A stretch of DNA of 64,000 nucleotides, taken from assembly GCA_964646605.1 (NCBI GenBank), contig CAZYEX010000107.1, forward strand, positions 1-64,000, in the 5' to 3' direction. The notes under the pieces were generated by a model. That model was given only the letters and a program-made list of their open reading frames with translations, did no database searches and was not told the DNA's origin. This document shows, in pieces, positions 33,901-41,936 of this stretch (the stretch's first letter is position 1; each line of letters starts with the position of its first letter). Origin of the DNA: SBAX01 sp964646605 (GTDB lineage Bacteria; Planctomycetota; Phycisphaerae; UBA1845). The translations under genes were made by a program, and so were the position numbers.

Positions 33901-34469
33901 CCGAGGGGACGGTGTACGTTGTCGGCGCCGAGACGATCCCCAGCTCGACGTATCACGTCCATAGTTTCGCCTCGGGTTGCAAGGGATGGGAAGCGAGTTG
34001 TACGGCGGTGTCGCCCCCGGAAGTAATCACCACCCGCCGTGCCGGTGACGTGGCTCCTGTGTTCACTCCGCCATCGACGACGACCCAGCCCGACGGTCTC
34101 GACGTCGCCGCCTTGGTCGACAAGTTCAAGAGCCTCCCGGGCGCCATCAGCAAGTCGGTCGTCCAACAACAACCCAACCTGCCCGATCTCCTCGGCGATG
34201 TCAGCGCCCTGGACGTCCTCGTGGTCGTGGACTACTTCAAGGGTCGCTTTTATCCGTTCAGCGGTCCATGCCCGTGCCCGTCTCCTGTTCCCTGCAACGC
34301 GACGGCCTGCGCGTCGTCGGCTGCGTGCGGCAGCGGGACGTGCGTCCGCACGTGCAGCAGCGGAGGCGGGAACGACGGACAGCCCTGCACGCGCGATTCA
34401 CATTGCCCCGGCGGAACCTGCCTTGTGGGCGGATTCTGCCGCGACGCATGCGGGCGCTGCACGCCGTGA
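30942..34469 (+). CDS. Secreted reprolysin-like metalloprotease with calcium-type repeats, NHL propeller and dockerin-like tail
   Basis: 1175 residues. I chose the ATG at 30942, which opens a signal peptide (GVQGVIVLALLAGFFLPGVEG). A propeptide-like region is followed by a metzincin catalytic domain: zinc motif HEMGHNLGTFH at 357-367 with a Met-turn IMSYCH near 391. Residues about 425-565 hold Asp/Asn/Cys repeats of the DCNNNGVLDDADIAGG type, which look calcium-binding. Residues 572-820 form NHL-type blades (LYVASFGNHRVVRIDPDTGG). A dockerin-like doublet (DVAALVDKFKSLPGA and DVSALDVLVVVDYFKG) lies at about 1047-1107, before a Cys-rich end. It is probably a client of the secretion system upstream, but no cleavable sorting tail is seen. 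Confidence 0.85.
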   Translation: MATFRSVHRPGVQGVIVLALLAGFFLPGVEGLTAGPPGDTAPVRLFTQPENLAHRPGIAVQLVPEALELLRQGPAETRVRLPLSASREVELHLQRFEVTTPQTRFLVATGQGQTLAPPSQVLLYRGGVAGEPSSHAFLAVSPRGVVNGRITLADSERWIISSSAARVAGAAPAITIHQETGRGDPPDFAVPCGVTEAHRRTPPPTTVAGPGVPNPGPHVAFVAVDADQEYTQLFPDVASAEDYVVAVIGAISDIYRRDLNVRLILSFVRLWPVGGEPFEATDLGGFGDYWINNEDTTGLNLVHMFSGRRDTGYGGIAYLGGFCGGPTFGISAFFLGGFPSPIDDPDLGNWDVIVSAHEMGHNLGTFHTHDGYSPPIDDCGNTGAWALGEIMSYCHTTPGGLYNIEMRFSSRVQDVIADEVAFEGCLWFDCNDNSINDALDIGGVSADANGNGVPDECEDCNNNGVLDDADIAGGMVDIDANGVPDVCETDCDANTRPDEWETATALKPDANGNRVPDGCEADCDGDTFADFVEIAAAGSSSDVDRNGVPDLCEDCNNNTLRDWADAGRPDHVYVADLTNDHIREYHARSGVIERVLGAGLIVDPHDVVFGPDRRLYVASFGNHRVVRIDPDTGGAVVFVAAGAGGLSGPAGVAFGPDGQLYVSSNATNSVLKYDGTDGEFLGVFVAAGAGGLSGPRDLVFTPSGQLLVATSLNSVLKYDAVGALDSTFVTLGSGGLSGPRGMVFKPNGNLLVTSFNTNSILEYNAGGAFVGQFNDLFTLNNPWGIAIGPNGNVYTPRHTGPIRIIEYDIDSGVYQRSFIRGDSSLLAPTAFAFRPPDTALDCNANRLPDDCDINGGGSDDINGNQIPDECENFNVPTPVHFDSAHASPRFLPIVAPAVASATGGYNDTAIRVTMIDLQNPNPPHIVGLPPNFSRFESGTCTAAGETLGCARWLGPPGTFLESQDNPLAGSFRAARLQCTPYYHDWSAEGTVYVVGAETIPSSTYHVHSFASGCKGWEASCTAVSPPEVITTRRAGDVAPVFTPPSTTTQPDGLDVAALVDKFKSLPGAISKSVVQQQPNLPDLLGDVSALDVLVVVDYFKGRFYPFSGPCPCPSPVPCNATACASSAACGSGTCVRTCSSGGGNDGQPCTRDSHCPGGTCLVGGFCRDACGRCTP

Positions 34470-34500
34470 GCGAGACCGTTGTTTCTTCCCCGCCGCGGGC

Positions 34501-34530
34501 CTGACGTTCCCCTCGCGTAGCGGCTATAAT
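34501..34530 (+). promoter_or_regulatory. Promoter directly before the permease gene
   Basis: CTGACG at 34501-34506, 18-nt spacer, perfect TATAAT at 34525-34530. The second in-frame ATG (34539) is 8 nt downstream, which fits a leaderless transcript. Confidence 0.6.
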
Positions 34531-34538
34531 TCATGGCC

Positions 34539-35756
34539 ATGAACCCGTTGATCGTGGTTTCCGAAGCCTTGCGAAGTCTGGGCAAGAACAAGATTCGCAC
34601 GGCCCTGTCCGTGCTGGGAATCGTGATCGGCATCGCTGCGGTCATCACCATGATCGCAGTGGGCGAGGGCGCGCGGCGGCGGGTCGAGAAAGAGATCGCG
34701 ACCCTCGGCGACGACTGGATCATGGTCTCGTATTGGGGCGTGCAGCGCGGCGGTTCGCGCCGCCAGCAGGGGTTGCCGCCCAACCTCACCAGCGAGGACG
34801 CCAACGCCATCGACCGCGAGTGCTCCGCCGTCCGCGCCGCGACCCCCGTCAACCGCATCTCCATGCAGGTCGTGTCGGGTTTCGGCAATTACCAGACCAA
34901 CGTCATCGGCACCCGGCCCGCCTATTTCGACATCCGCCGATGGCGGGCGATCGAAGGGCGGGAGTTCAACGTCGACGACATGCGCATGCTGCACAAGGTG
35001 TGTTGCATCGGCACGACGGTAGCCCGCGAGTTGTTCGGGGCGGTCAATCCCGTCGGGCAAACGGTGCGGATCAACCGCGTGGCCTTCGATGTCATCGGCC
35101 TGCTCGAGCCCAAGGGGGTGGGCAGCGACGGGCGCGACAATGACGACACGGTGCTCGTGCCCTTCACTTCCTTGGAGCGCTATCTGGCGGGCAGCGAGCG
35201 CTCCGGCACGCTCCTCGCCGCGGCCAAGTACGGCACCGACCCCGCTGTCGCCAAGCAGCAACTCCGCGACCTGCTCCGCCAGCGGCACCGACTTTCCGAC
35301 GACGAGGACGACGACTTCCGCATCTTCGACCGTTCGCTCACCATGCAGGCCAACGCCGAGGCCACGAGGACCTTCAACGCCCTGCTCACCACCATCGCCT
35401 CGATTTCCCTGCTGGTGGGCGGCGTGGGGATCATGAACATCATGCTGGTGTCGGTCACCGAACGGACCCGCGAGATCGGACTGCGCATGGCCATCGGCGC
35501 GGGCGGACATCAGATTCTGGAGCAGTTTTTGTGCGAAGCGATCGTGCTTTGCAGCCTGGGCGGCATGTTCGGTTTTGGACTGGGCTGGGGCGCCTCCCGC
35601 TTCGTCTCCTGGAAATACGAATGGGAGACGATCATCTCCCCCTGGATGGCCGCGATCGCCGTAGCCTTCGCCACGCTGGTCGGCGTGTTCTTCGGCTTCT
35701 ACCCCGCTTGGCGAGCGAGTCGGCTCGACCCTATTGATGCGCTGCGCTACGAGTGA
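34539..35756 (+). CDS. MacB/FtsX-type ABC transporter permease
   Basis: 405 residues from the ATG at 34539 (an ATG at 34533 is also possible). The first helix has the MacB signature ALRSLGKNKIRTALSVLGIVIGIAAVITM. A periplasmic MacB core follows (residues about 50-240), then three helices in the FtsX domain (LLTTIASISLLVGGVGIMNI, EQFLCEAIVLCSLGGMFG, and the last around ISPWMAAIAVAFATLVGVFF). The end, YPAWRASRLDPIDALRYE, is canonical. Such proteins work as mechanotransmission permeases in efflux or lipoprotein systems. No ATPase or membrane-fusion protein is adjacent, so its partners must be elsewhere. Confidence 0.9.
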   Translation: MNPLIVVSEALRSLGKNKIRTALSVLGIVIGIAAVITMIAVGEGARRRVEKEIATLGDDWIMVSYWGVQRGGSRRQQGLPPNLTSEDANAIDRECSAVRAATPVNRISMQVVSGFGNYQTNVIGTRPAYFDIRRWRAIEGREFNVDDMRMLHKVCCIGTTVARELFGAVNPVGQTVRINRVAFDVIGLLEPKGVGSDGRDNDDTVLVPFTSLERYLAGSERSGTLLAAAKYGTDPAVAKQQLRDLLRQRHRLSDDEDDDFRIFDRSLTMQANAEATRTFNALLTTIASISLLVGGVGIMNIMLVSVTERTREIGLRMAIGAGGHQILEQFLCEAIVLCSLGGMFGFGLGWGASRFVSWKYEWETIISPWMAAIAVAFATLVGVFFGFYPAWRASRLDPIDALRYE

Positions 35757-35800
35757 CGGGCCGCGCCGCGGGACCAACCCGCGTTGACGCGGCGCTACGT
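35757..35800. repeat. GC-rich palindromic element after the permease gene
   Basis: GCGCCGCGGG near 35765 and CCCGCG near 35778, followed by GCGGCGCTACG. A similar arrangement occurs at 63007-63035. Probably a small dispersed palindrome. Confidence 0.45.
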
Positions 35801-35896
35801 CGTCCTTACGATTCCGTGCATCGAGTTTCGCTCTTTCGATGGGCGGGGTTGGATTCTCGACTTACGGTCGGGACCGTCCACGCCGACGTGATTCGT

Positions 35897-36760
35897 ATGC
35901 CGGAAATGAACTCAGCTGACCGATCCGCGCAGCTTCGACGCCTCATCTCCCAAGGCGTGGTCATGCTTCCCGGGGCCTACAACGCGCTGACGGCGCGGCT
36001 GATCGAGCGCGAAGGGTTCGCGGCCATGTACGTTTCCGGCGCCGTGCTGGCCAATAGCGTCGGCGGAGTCGCGGACGTCGGGCTGATGACCTTGAGCGAG
36101 GCGCGGGACCACGTCGCCCACATGGCCGCCGTCACCAACATCCCCATCGTCGCCGACGCCGATACCGGCTACGGCGGACCGGAGAACGCGGCACGAACCG
36201 TACGCGTGCTCGAAGCCGCCGGGGTGAGTGGGATTCATTTGGAGGATCAGGAGTTCCCCAAACGATGCGGACACCTGGAGGGCAAGACGTTGGTGCCGGT
36301 CGAGGAATTTTGCGAGAAGATCGCCGCCGCCCAGGCCGCTAAGTCCAGCCCCGACTTCCTTCTCATCGCCCGGACGGACGCCCGCGGGGTGGACGGCTAC
36401 GACGCCGCGGTCACGCGGGCCCACGCCTACCTTGGGGCCGGCGCCGACGGGGTTTTCCCCGAAGCCCTGGAAAACCCTGAGGAGTTCGCCCGTTTCGCCC
36501 GCGACGTACCCACCATCCTCCTCGCCAACATGACCGAGTTCGGGAAAACGCCCTATCTCACCGCCGACGAGTTCGGAGAGATGGGCTATCGCCTGGTGAT
36601 CTTCCCCGTGACCCTGCAGCGGGTGGCCGCCAGGGCCGTCGAGGAGACTTTGCGGACCCTCCGCCGCGAACTTTCCCAACGATCCGTCGTGGACCGTATG
36701 CAGACTCGCAAAGAGCTCTACGACCTGCTAGATTACCGCGTTCAACCGCCCGCTTCGTAG
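35897..36760 (+). CDS. prpB: 2-methylisocitrate lyase
   Basis: 287 residues from ATG 35897 (MPEMNSADRSAQL); ATG 35906 is an alternative. It splits 2-methylisocitrate into pyruvate and succinate in the methylcitrate cycle of propionate breakdown. Visible motifs are MLPGAYNALTARLIEREGF, DADTGYGGPENAARTV (magnesium-binding Asp residues), and KRCGHLEGKTLV with the catalytic Cys in the KRCGH loop. RTDARGVDGYDAAVTRA and LANMTEFGKTP further match the PEP-mutase/isocitrate-lyase superfamily. It is followed after 24 nt by a citrate-synthase-type gene, which supports PrpB over other superfamily members. prpD is not in the window. Confidence 0.9.
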   Translation: MPEMNSADRSAQLRRLISQGVVMLPGAYNALTARLIEREGFAAMYVSGAVLANSVGGVADVGLMTLSEARDHVAHMAAVTNIPIVADADTGYGGPENAARTVRVLEAAGVSGIHLEDQEFPKRCGHLEGKTLVPVEEFCEKIAAAQAAKSSPDFLLIARTDARGVDGYDAAVTRAHAYLGAGADGVFPEALENPEEFARFARDVPTILLANMTEFGKTPYLTADEFGEMGYRLVIFPVTLQRVAARAVEETLRTLRRELSQRSVVDRMQTRKELYDLLDYRVQPPAS

Positions 36761-36784
36761 AACGCGGGGGGGAGGAGAACGTTC

Positions 36785-37918
36785 ATGAGTTCCGATGTCA
36801 TCGAGCTTCCGCGTCCCGGTCTGGACGGGGCCGTCGTCGGCGAGACCACCATCTGCTGCGTCGACCAGGGGCAGTTGCTCTATCGCGGCTACCCCATCGC
36901 CGAGCTGGCCGAGAAAACCGCCTTCAGCGAGGTCGCCCACTTGCTCATCTTCGGCGAATTGCCCAACGCCGCCCAATTGAAATGGTTCCGGGAACAGCTG
37001 GCCGAGTTCCACGGTCTGCGACGCGAAGTGCTTGACACCCTGCGCATGATCCCCCCCGGCGTCCCCATGATGTCCATCCTGCGGACGTGTATCTCCATGG
37101 CCAGCCACTTCGACCCCGTGGAAGGGCAGACGGTCGAAGCCCTGCGCCGACGGGCGATCTGGCTCCTCGCCGTCGCCTCGGACATCGTCGCCGCGCGGTA
37201 TCGTCTCCTGCTCGGAAAGGATCCCGTCGCCCCGCAACCGGGCGTCGTCTCCCACGCCCATCAGATGCTCTACATGTTCCATGGCAAGGAGCCCGACGAT
37301 CTCTCGGCGCGCTTGCTCGATCTCACCCTGGTGCTCTACGCCGAACACGATTTCAACGCCAGCACCTTCACCAACCGCGTGGTCGCCTCCACGGCCTCGG
37401 ACATGACCTCCTGTACGGTCAGCGCCATCGGGGCCCTCAAGGGCCCGCTTCACGGCGGCGCCAACGAAGAGGCCATCGGCTTGATCTTGCGATTCCGAAC
37501 GGCCCAGGACGCCGGCAAGTGGGTCCAGGACGCGCTCGCCAAAAAGGAAAAGGTCATGGGCTTCGGTCACCGGGTCTACAAACACGGCGACCATCGGGCG
37601 ACCATCCTGGAACGCGAAATGCGCAAACTTGCCGACGTGAAGGGGCGGCAGGACCTTGTGGCCATTTACGACGCCATCAAAGACCCCATGGTCACCAAAG
37701 AGAACCCCATCTATCCCAACGTCGATTACCCCTGCGGGATGGTCTACTATCTGCTTGGCCTGCCCCCGGATATCTACACGCCGCTGTTCGCGTGCAGCCG
37801 GATCGCCGGTTGGTGCGCCCACTACATCGAGCAAATCCAACACAATCGCATTTATCGACCGCTCAGCAAATACACCGGTCCGGCCTTGCGCCACGTTCCC
37901 CCCATCGAGAAACGCTAG
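36785..37918 (+). CDS. prpC: 2-methylcitrate synthase / citrate synthase
   Basis: 377 residues with GGAGGAG 8 nt upstream. It condenses propionyl-CoA (or acetyl-CoA) with oxaloacetate. Catalytic and substrate motifs are visible: SHAHQMLYMFHG, GPLHGGANEEAI (His of the active site), MGFGHRVYKHGDHRA (His), and YPNVDYPCGMVYYLLG (Asp). ACSRIAGWCAHYIEQ near the end holds the CoA-binding region. The sequence alone does not settle substrate preference between citrate and methylcitrate; its position 24 nt behind prpB favours methylcitrate. Confidence 0.88.
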   Translation: MSSDVIELPRPGLDGAVVGETTICCVDQGQLLYRGYPIAELAEKTAFSEVAHLLIFGELPNAAQLKWFREQLAEFHGLRREVLDTLRMIPPGVPMMSILRTCISMASHFDPVEGQTVEALRRRAIWLLAVASDIVAARYRLLLGKDPVAPQPGVVSHAHQMLYMFHGKEPDDLSARLLDLTLVLYAEHDFNASTFTNRVVASTASDMTSCTVSAIGALKGPLHGGANEEAIGLILRFRTAQDAGKWVQDALAKKEKVMGFGHRVYKHGDHRATILEREMRKLADVKGRQDLVAIYDAIKDPMVTKENPIYPNVDYPCGMVYYLLGLPPDIYTPLFACSRIAGWCAHYIEQIQHNRIYRPLSKYTGPALRHVPPIEKR

Positions 37919-37965
37919 GGAAGTTCACGGGCAGGCCGGGAGCGTGAGACGGCTTCGATCCACCC

Positions 37966-38463
37966 CTACGGCGCCGCCAAACTTCCCAGCGCCTGGGAGC
38001 CGGCGAGTTCGACGTTGTGCATGGCCGTTACGCTGTAGAGGTCGTAGCACTGCGCCCAGTGAACCGCGAGCAGGGCGTTGGCCCCCAGAATCACGAAGGC
38101 GCCGAGTTCGGTGATCCGTGCGGTGCGAAAACGCAGCAACGGGTAGCTCCCGATCAGCACCATCCCGATCTTAAAGAGCACGATCGACGTGGTCCCGTAG
38201 CCCAGCATGTGCCGGGCCAGCGGGTTTTCCTCGTGCAGCATCCCCTGGTTGTACGAGAGGACGGTAAAGGCGAGGTCAAATCCGTTGAGCAGCCAAACGC
38301 CCATCAGCAGGCAGATCACGCGGTGCGATCGGGCCTCGACGAACCAATCCACAAAGCGGGCCGACCAGGGGCGCTCCCCGTGCGTGACGACGGAATCCGA
38401 CAACGTTCCGGCGGGGTACAGCGACATGCTTTCGGTATCGGCTCGCCAAACCGCTTCCATCAC
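37966..38463 (-). CDS. DUF5658-like membrane protein
   Basis: 165 residues. Three to four hydrophobic helices are seen, the first in VICLLMGVWLLNGFDLAFTV. The stretch GFDLAFTVLSYNQGMLHEENPLARHML matches the DUF5658 pattern (a D in the first helix, then a glycine and an E-NP motif before the second helix), and K follows in IVLFKIGMVLIG. Function unknown. Two ATGs at 38463 and 38460 are possible, or ATG 38427. The gene is single and faces moaC. Confidence 0.65.
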   Translation of the reverse strand: MMEAVWRADTESMSLYPAGTLSDSVVTHGERPWSARFVDWFVEARSHRVICLLMGVWLLNGFDLAFTVLSYNQGMLHEENPLARHMLGYGTTSIVLFKIGMVLIGSYPLLRFRTARITELGAFVILGANALLAVHWAQCYDLYSVTAMHNVELAGSQALGSLAAP

Positions 38464-38576
38464 CGGCCCCCACGGTCCATCCCCATGCCGATAAGCCGGG
38501 GTTGAATCCTACGCCCAAAGGCACGATTATCCGCCGTGATGATCGACTCAAAGTCCCATAGGGCCGGAGCAAACCG

Positions 38577-39101
38577 ATGAGTGCGAAGCGCGGTTCAGCC
38601 CCGCTGACCCACCTGGGACCCAGCGGCGACGCCCGCATGGTCGACGTGTCGTCCAAACCGGTGACGGCACGCGAGGCCGTAGCATCCGCCGCCATGCGAA
38701 TGAAACCCGACGTCCTGCGGGCCCTGCTCGCCGGATCGCTTCCCAAAGGCGATGCCCTCGCCACCTCCCGTGTCGCCGGAATCCAAGCCGCCAAGCGAAC
38801 CAGCGAGTGGATTCCCCTCTGCCATCCCCTGCCCCTCGACTGGGTGCAGATTGAGTTCGAGCGCGTCAGCGACACCGACCTCCGGGTTGTCTGCACGGCC
38901 CGCACCAGGGCCCGCACCGGCGTCGAAATGGAAGCCCTCACCGGCGCCGCCGCCGCCGCCCTCACGCTCTACGACATGGCCAAGAGCGCCGACAAGAACA
39001 TCGTCATCGGGCCCATCCAGTTGGAACGAAAGACCGGCGGAAAGAGCGGCGTGTTTCGCCGCCAGAAGGAAACGGGCGAGCAAGAAAGAGAGAGTACGTG
39101 A
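38577..39101 (+). CDS. moaC: Cyclic pyranopterin monophosphate synthase
   Basis: 174 residues. MoaC converts 3',8-cH2GTP into cPMP in molybdenum cofactor biosynthesis. It opens with ARMVDVSSKPVTAREAVASA and carries the active-site segment WIPLCHPLPLDWVQI and the region GVEMEALTGAAAAALTLYDM followed by KSADKNIVIG. The C-terminus, KTGGKSGVFRR, is standard. GGAG lies 7 nt before the ATG. No other moa genes are near. Its stop overlaps the GTG of the amidohydrolase by 4 nt, so the two are co-transcribed. Confidence 0.95.
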   Translation: MSAKRGSAPLTHLGPSGDARMVDVSSKPVTAREAVASAAMRMKPDVLRALLAGSLPKGDALATSRVAGIQAAKRTSEWIPLCHPLPLDWVQIEFERVSDTDLRVVCTARTRARTGVEMEALTGAAAAALTLYDMAKSADKNIVIGPIQLERKTGGKSGVFRRQKETGEQEREST

Positions 39102-40696
39102 GGAAATTCGGTCACTGGAAGTACATCCCCGCAACACTGTTGTTCATCATTGCCGCGACGGCGACGTTGGCTGACGACGAAGATTCCCCGCCACCCACGG
39201 AAGCCGAGCGCTGGCGGTATCTCCAGGATGAACAGCGGATCAGCGCCCTCCTGGTCGAACTGGCACGGGAGCATCCGCCGCGCGCCATGGCAATCGTCGG
39301 CGTGACCCGCGTGGAGACTGCGCCGCCTCGCCTTGTCCCCGCCCAAACCGTCCTCATCGACAACGGCCGCATTACCCAAACCGGCCCGGCGGGAGAAGTG
39401 ACCGTCCCGCAAAACGCTCGGTCCGTGGACGGCACGGGTAAGTTCCTTCTTCCCGGCCTGGTCGACGCCCATGTTCACACGCTCGTGTCCAACGCCCATC
39501 ACCTGCTGAACCTCGTCAACGGCGTAACCACCGTGCGCGAAATGTGCGGTTTCCCTTGGATGTTGAGATTTCGGCAGCAGGCACGTGACAATCGCATTCT
39601 CGCCCCGAACGTCTATTTGACGGGACCCATTCTCAACGGTGCCCCCTTGGGGATGTATGGCATCGTCGTCAGGAACGCCGACCATGCTCGCTCGCTCGTC
39701 CGTGACCATCAGACCGCAGGATACGACTTCATCAAAGTCCATAATGTCATGAACCCCGCGTATTACCAGGCCATCGTCGACGAGGCACGCAAGCTGGGTA
39801 TCGACGTCGTCGGGCACATACCGCACGAGATCACCCTCAAACAAGCGATCGCGCAGGGACAGCGAACGATCGAGCACCTCAAAGGCTATTACCTCGATAC
39901 GACCCTGGAAATGACCAAGGAAAACTATGTGGAACTGACTCGTGGCGCCGAGGTCTGGAATTGCCCCACATTTTACACCTCGCGTGTCGGCCTGCGCGGC
40001 GACGACGTTCGAACGCTGCTGGAGCGCGAGGAGGGCCGCTACGTGCCGCCCTACGAACGGGCGGCGTGGCTCGCGGTTGCTGAGCGTGGCAAGAGCGAGA
40101 ACACCGCCAAGATTCGCAAACTCTCCGAGCAGATCTTCCGGGAATTGGTGTCGATCAACGCCCGCTTTCTGGCGGGAACCGACTCCGGCGGCGGATATCC
40201 CATGATGGTGCCGGGCTTTGCCCTGCATGAAGAACTTCACGTGATGGTCGAAAACGGCCTTCCCATCGCCGAGGCGATCCGAGCCGCAACCGCGAATCCG
40301 GCTGCGGCGATGCGCCGCGAGCGGGAATTTGGGGCGATCGAACCCGGCTTCCGCGCCGACCTGCTGCTGCTTTCCCGCAACCCGCTCGACGCCGTAGAAA
40401 ACCTCTCGGCCATTGACGGAGTCTGCGTGCGCGGGGTTTGGTTGGATTCCGCGGCGTTGGACGACATCAAGAGGCGCATCCGCAGCATCTACGACGACGG
40501 ATCATCAATGCCCGGTAAGGAACTCCTGCCTAGCGCGGATCAGATGAATCAGCTCGCCCGATCCATCGCGGAAATGGACCGGAGGGGGTTTGTGTTCATG
40601 GACCATTACCTGGAAGAGCTGGCAGAACTCCTGAAAAAGAACGGGCAACCGGCCGAGGCGATCCGAGCGATCCGCCAAGCAGCGTCGAAGCCGTGA
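39098..40696 (+). CDS. Exported metal-dependent amidohydrolase
   Basis: 532 residues, GTG start coupled to moaC (GTGA). A signal peptide (YIPATLLFIIAATATLADD) shows export. The amidohydrolase fold is clear: ILPGLVDAHVH-type motif (LLPGLVDAHVHTLVSN; metal His pair), GVTTVREMCG, VVGHIPHEI and IEHLKGYY (His ligands), AGTDSGGGYPMMVPG (Asp), and the EAIRAATANPAAAM end. Close relatives include imidazolonepropionase-like and prolidase-type secreted enzymes. The substrate is unknown. The last 80 residues form a helical extension. Confidence 0.85.
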   Translation: MRKFGHWKYIPATLLFIIAATATLADDEDSPPPTEAERWRYLQDEQRISALLVELAREHPPRAMAIVGVTRVETAPPRLVPAQTVLIDNGRITQTGPAGEVTVPQNARSVDGTGKFLLPGLVDAHVHTLVSNAHHLLNLVNGVTTVREMCGFPWMLRFRQQARDNRILAPNVYLTGPILNGAPLGMYGIVVRNADHARSLVRDHQTAGYDFIKVHNVMNPAYYQAIVDEARKLGIDVVGHIPHEITLKQAIAQGQRTIEHLKGYYLDTTLEMTKENYVELTRGAEVWNCPTFYTSRVGLRGDDVRTLLEREEGRYVPPYERAAWLAVAERGKSENTAKIRKLSEQIFRELVSINARFLAGTDSGGGYPMMVPGFALHEELHVMVENGLPIAEAIRAATANPAAAMRREREFGAIEPGFRADLLLLSRNPLDAVENLSAIDGVCVRGVWLDSAALDDIKRRIRSIYDDGSSMPGKELLPSADQMNQLARSIAEMDRRGFVFMDHYLEELAELLKKNGQPAEAIRAIRQAASKP

Positions 40697-40750
40697 CCCA
40701 ACGGGTCTCGGCGCTGCGGGCCTCCGAGATTTCAAAAGCATTGAAAACAA

Positions 40751-40778
40751 TTGAGCAAGGATTCGACCTTCCTAGAAT
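40751..40778 (+). promoter_or_regulatory. Promoter of the polyprenyl synthase gene
   Basis: TTGAGC at 40751-40756, 16-nt spacer, TAGAAT at 40773-40778, then 9 nt to the ATG at 40788. There is no ribosome site, so a leaderless mRNA is likely. The geometry equals that of 2893-2930. Confidence 0.6.
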
Positions 40779-40787
40779 CGGTCGTCG

Positions 40788-41771
40788 ATGCGACACGCAA
40801 CACTCACGCTTGATGAGGTGTACGCCCCCATCTGCGACGATCTCGACGTCGTCGAGCGCATCTTCGATGAGGAGATCGCCTCCGATCAGCCGTTCATCAA
40901 CCGCCTTTGCGACACGGTGCGCTCCTACCGTGGGAAGATGCTCCGCCCGGCGTTGCTGCTGCTCACCGCCAAGGCCGCGGGCGAGGTTCGACCGCCCCAT
41001 CGCACCCTCGCCGCCGTCGTCGAAATGGTCCACATGGCCACCCTCGTCCACGACGACGTGCTGGACCAGGCCGAACGGCGCCGCCGAAAACCCACCATCG
41101 CCGCTCTCGACGGAAACACCGCCGCCGTCCTGCTCGGAGACTATCTCATCAGTCACGCCTTCCACCTTTGCAGCGGACTCCAAAGTCAATATGCCTCGCG
41201 CCGCGTCGGCGCCGCCACCAACACCGTCTGCGAGGGCGAACTCCTCCAGAATTCCCACCGCGGCAATCTCGACCTCACCGAGGAGCAGTATTTCGACGTG
41301 ATTCAGCGCAAGACCGGCGCCCTCACCTCGGTCTGTTGCGAGTTGGGCGCCAAGTTCGCCGGCGCCGACGACGACATGGTCCATGCGATGCGGACGTTCG
41401 GACTTGCGGCCGGCACCGCGTTCCAAATCGTCGACGACGTGCTCGACATCGTGGGCGACGCCGGGGAGGTCGGCAAAACCCTGGGGCGGGACCTGGCCTT
41501 GGGAACCTTGACCCTCCCCATCATCCACGCCTTGGACAGCGCCGCGCCTCCGACGCGATCCGCACTCCGCGCCGCCGTCGGCGGCCGACCGGGGGCCGAT
41601 CGCGGGGCCCTGCGGGAGCTGCTGGCCGACACGGGCAGTATCGACTACGCGATGGGCGTCGCCCGCCGCTTCCTCTGGGACGCCCTCGCACAACTCCAGC
41701 CCCTCCCCCCCAGCGACGCCAAACAGTCGCTCACCGCCATGGCCGAGTTCATCCTCCAACGCCGACAGTAG
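40788..41771 (+). CDS. Polyprenyl (octaprenyl/solanesyl-type) diphosphate synthase
   Basis: 327 residues. The trans-prenyltransferase makes long polyprenyl diphosphates, here probably the quinone side chain. The FARM motif is LVHDDVLDQAERRRRKPT and the SARM is FQIVDDVLDIVGD, each DDxxD. RSYRGKMLRPALLLL gives the conserved substrate Lys/Arg, and LLGDYLISHAFHL is the GDYL signature. Small residues before the FARM (EMVHMATL) fit a long-chain product as in IspB. It stands alone. Confidence 0.92.
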   Translation: MRHATLTLDEVYAPICDDLDVVERIFDEEIASDQPFINRLCDTVRSYRGKMLRPALLLLTAKAAGEVRPPHRTLAAVVEMVHMATLVHDDVLDQAERRRRKPTIAALDGNTAAVLLGDYLISHAFHLCSGLQSQYASRRVGAATNTVCEGELLQNSHRGNLDLTEEQYFDVIQRKTGALTSVCCELGAKFAGADDDMVHAMRTFGLAAGTAFQIVDDVLDIVGDAGEVGKTLGRDLALGTLTLPIIHALDSAAPPTRSALRAAVGGRPGADRGALRELLADTGSIDYAMGVARRFLWDALAQLQPLPPSDAKQSLTAMAEFILQRRQ

Positions 41772-41936
41772 ACCCTCTGCTACGCCCCACGCCTTGCCGA
41801 GGGGATTGCTTCCCAGCCGCAGGCTGCACCCGTAATCTTGGTCCGCCACCCCCGGGCAGCTTGTGATATAATCTGGCTACCAGTTGAGCCCCCTGAGGTT
41901 TTCCGGGGTTTCGGTCGGCGGGACGAGGACAGAGCT

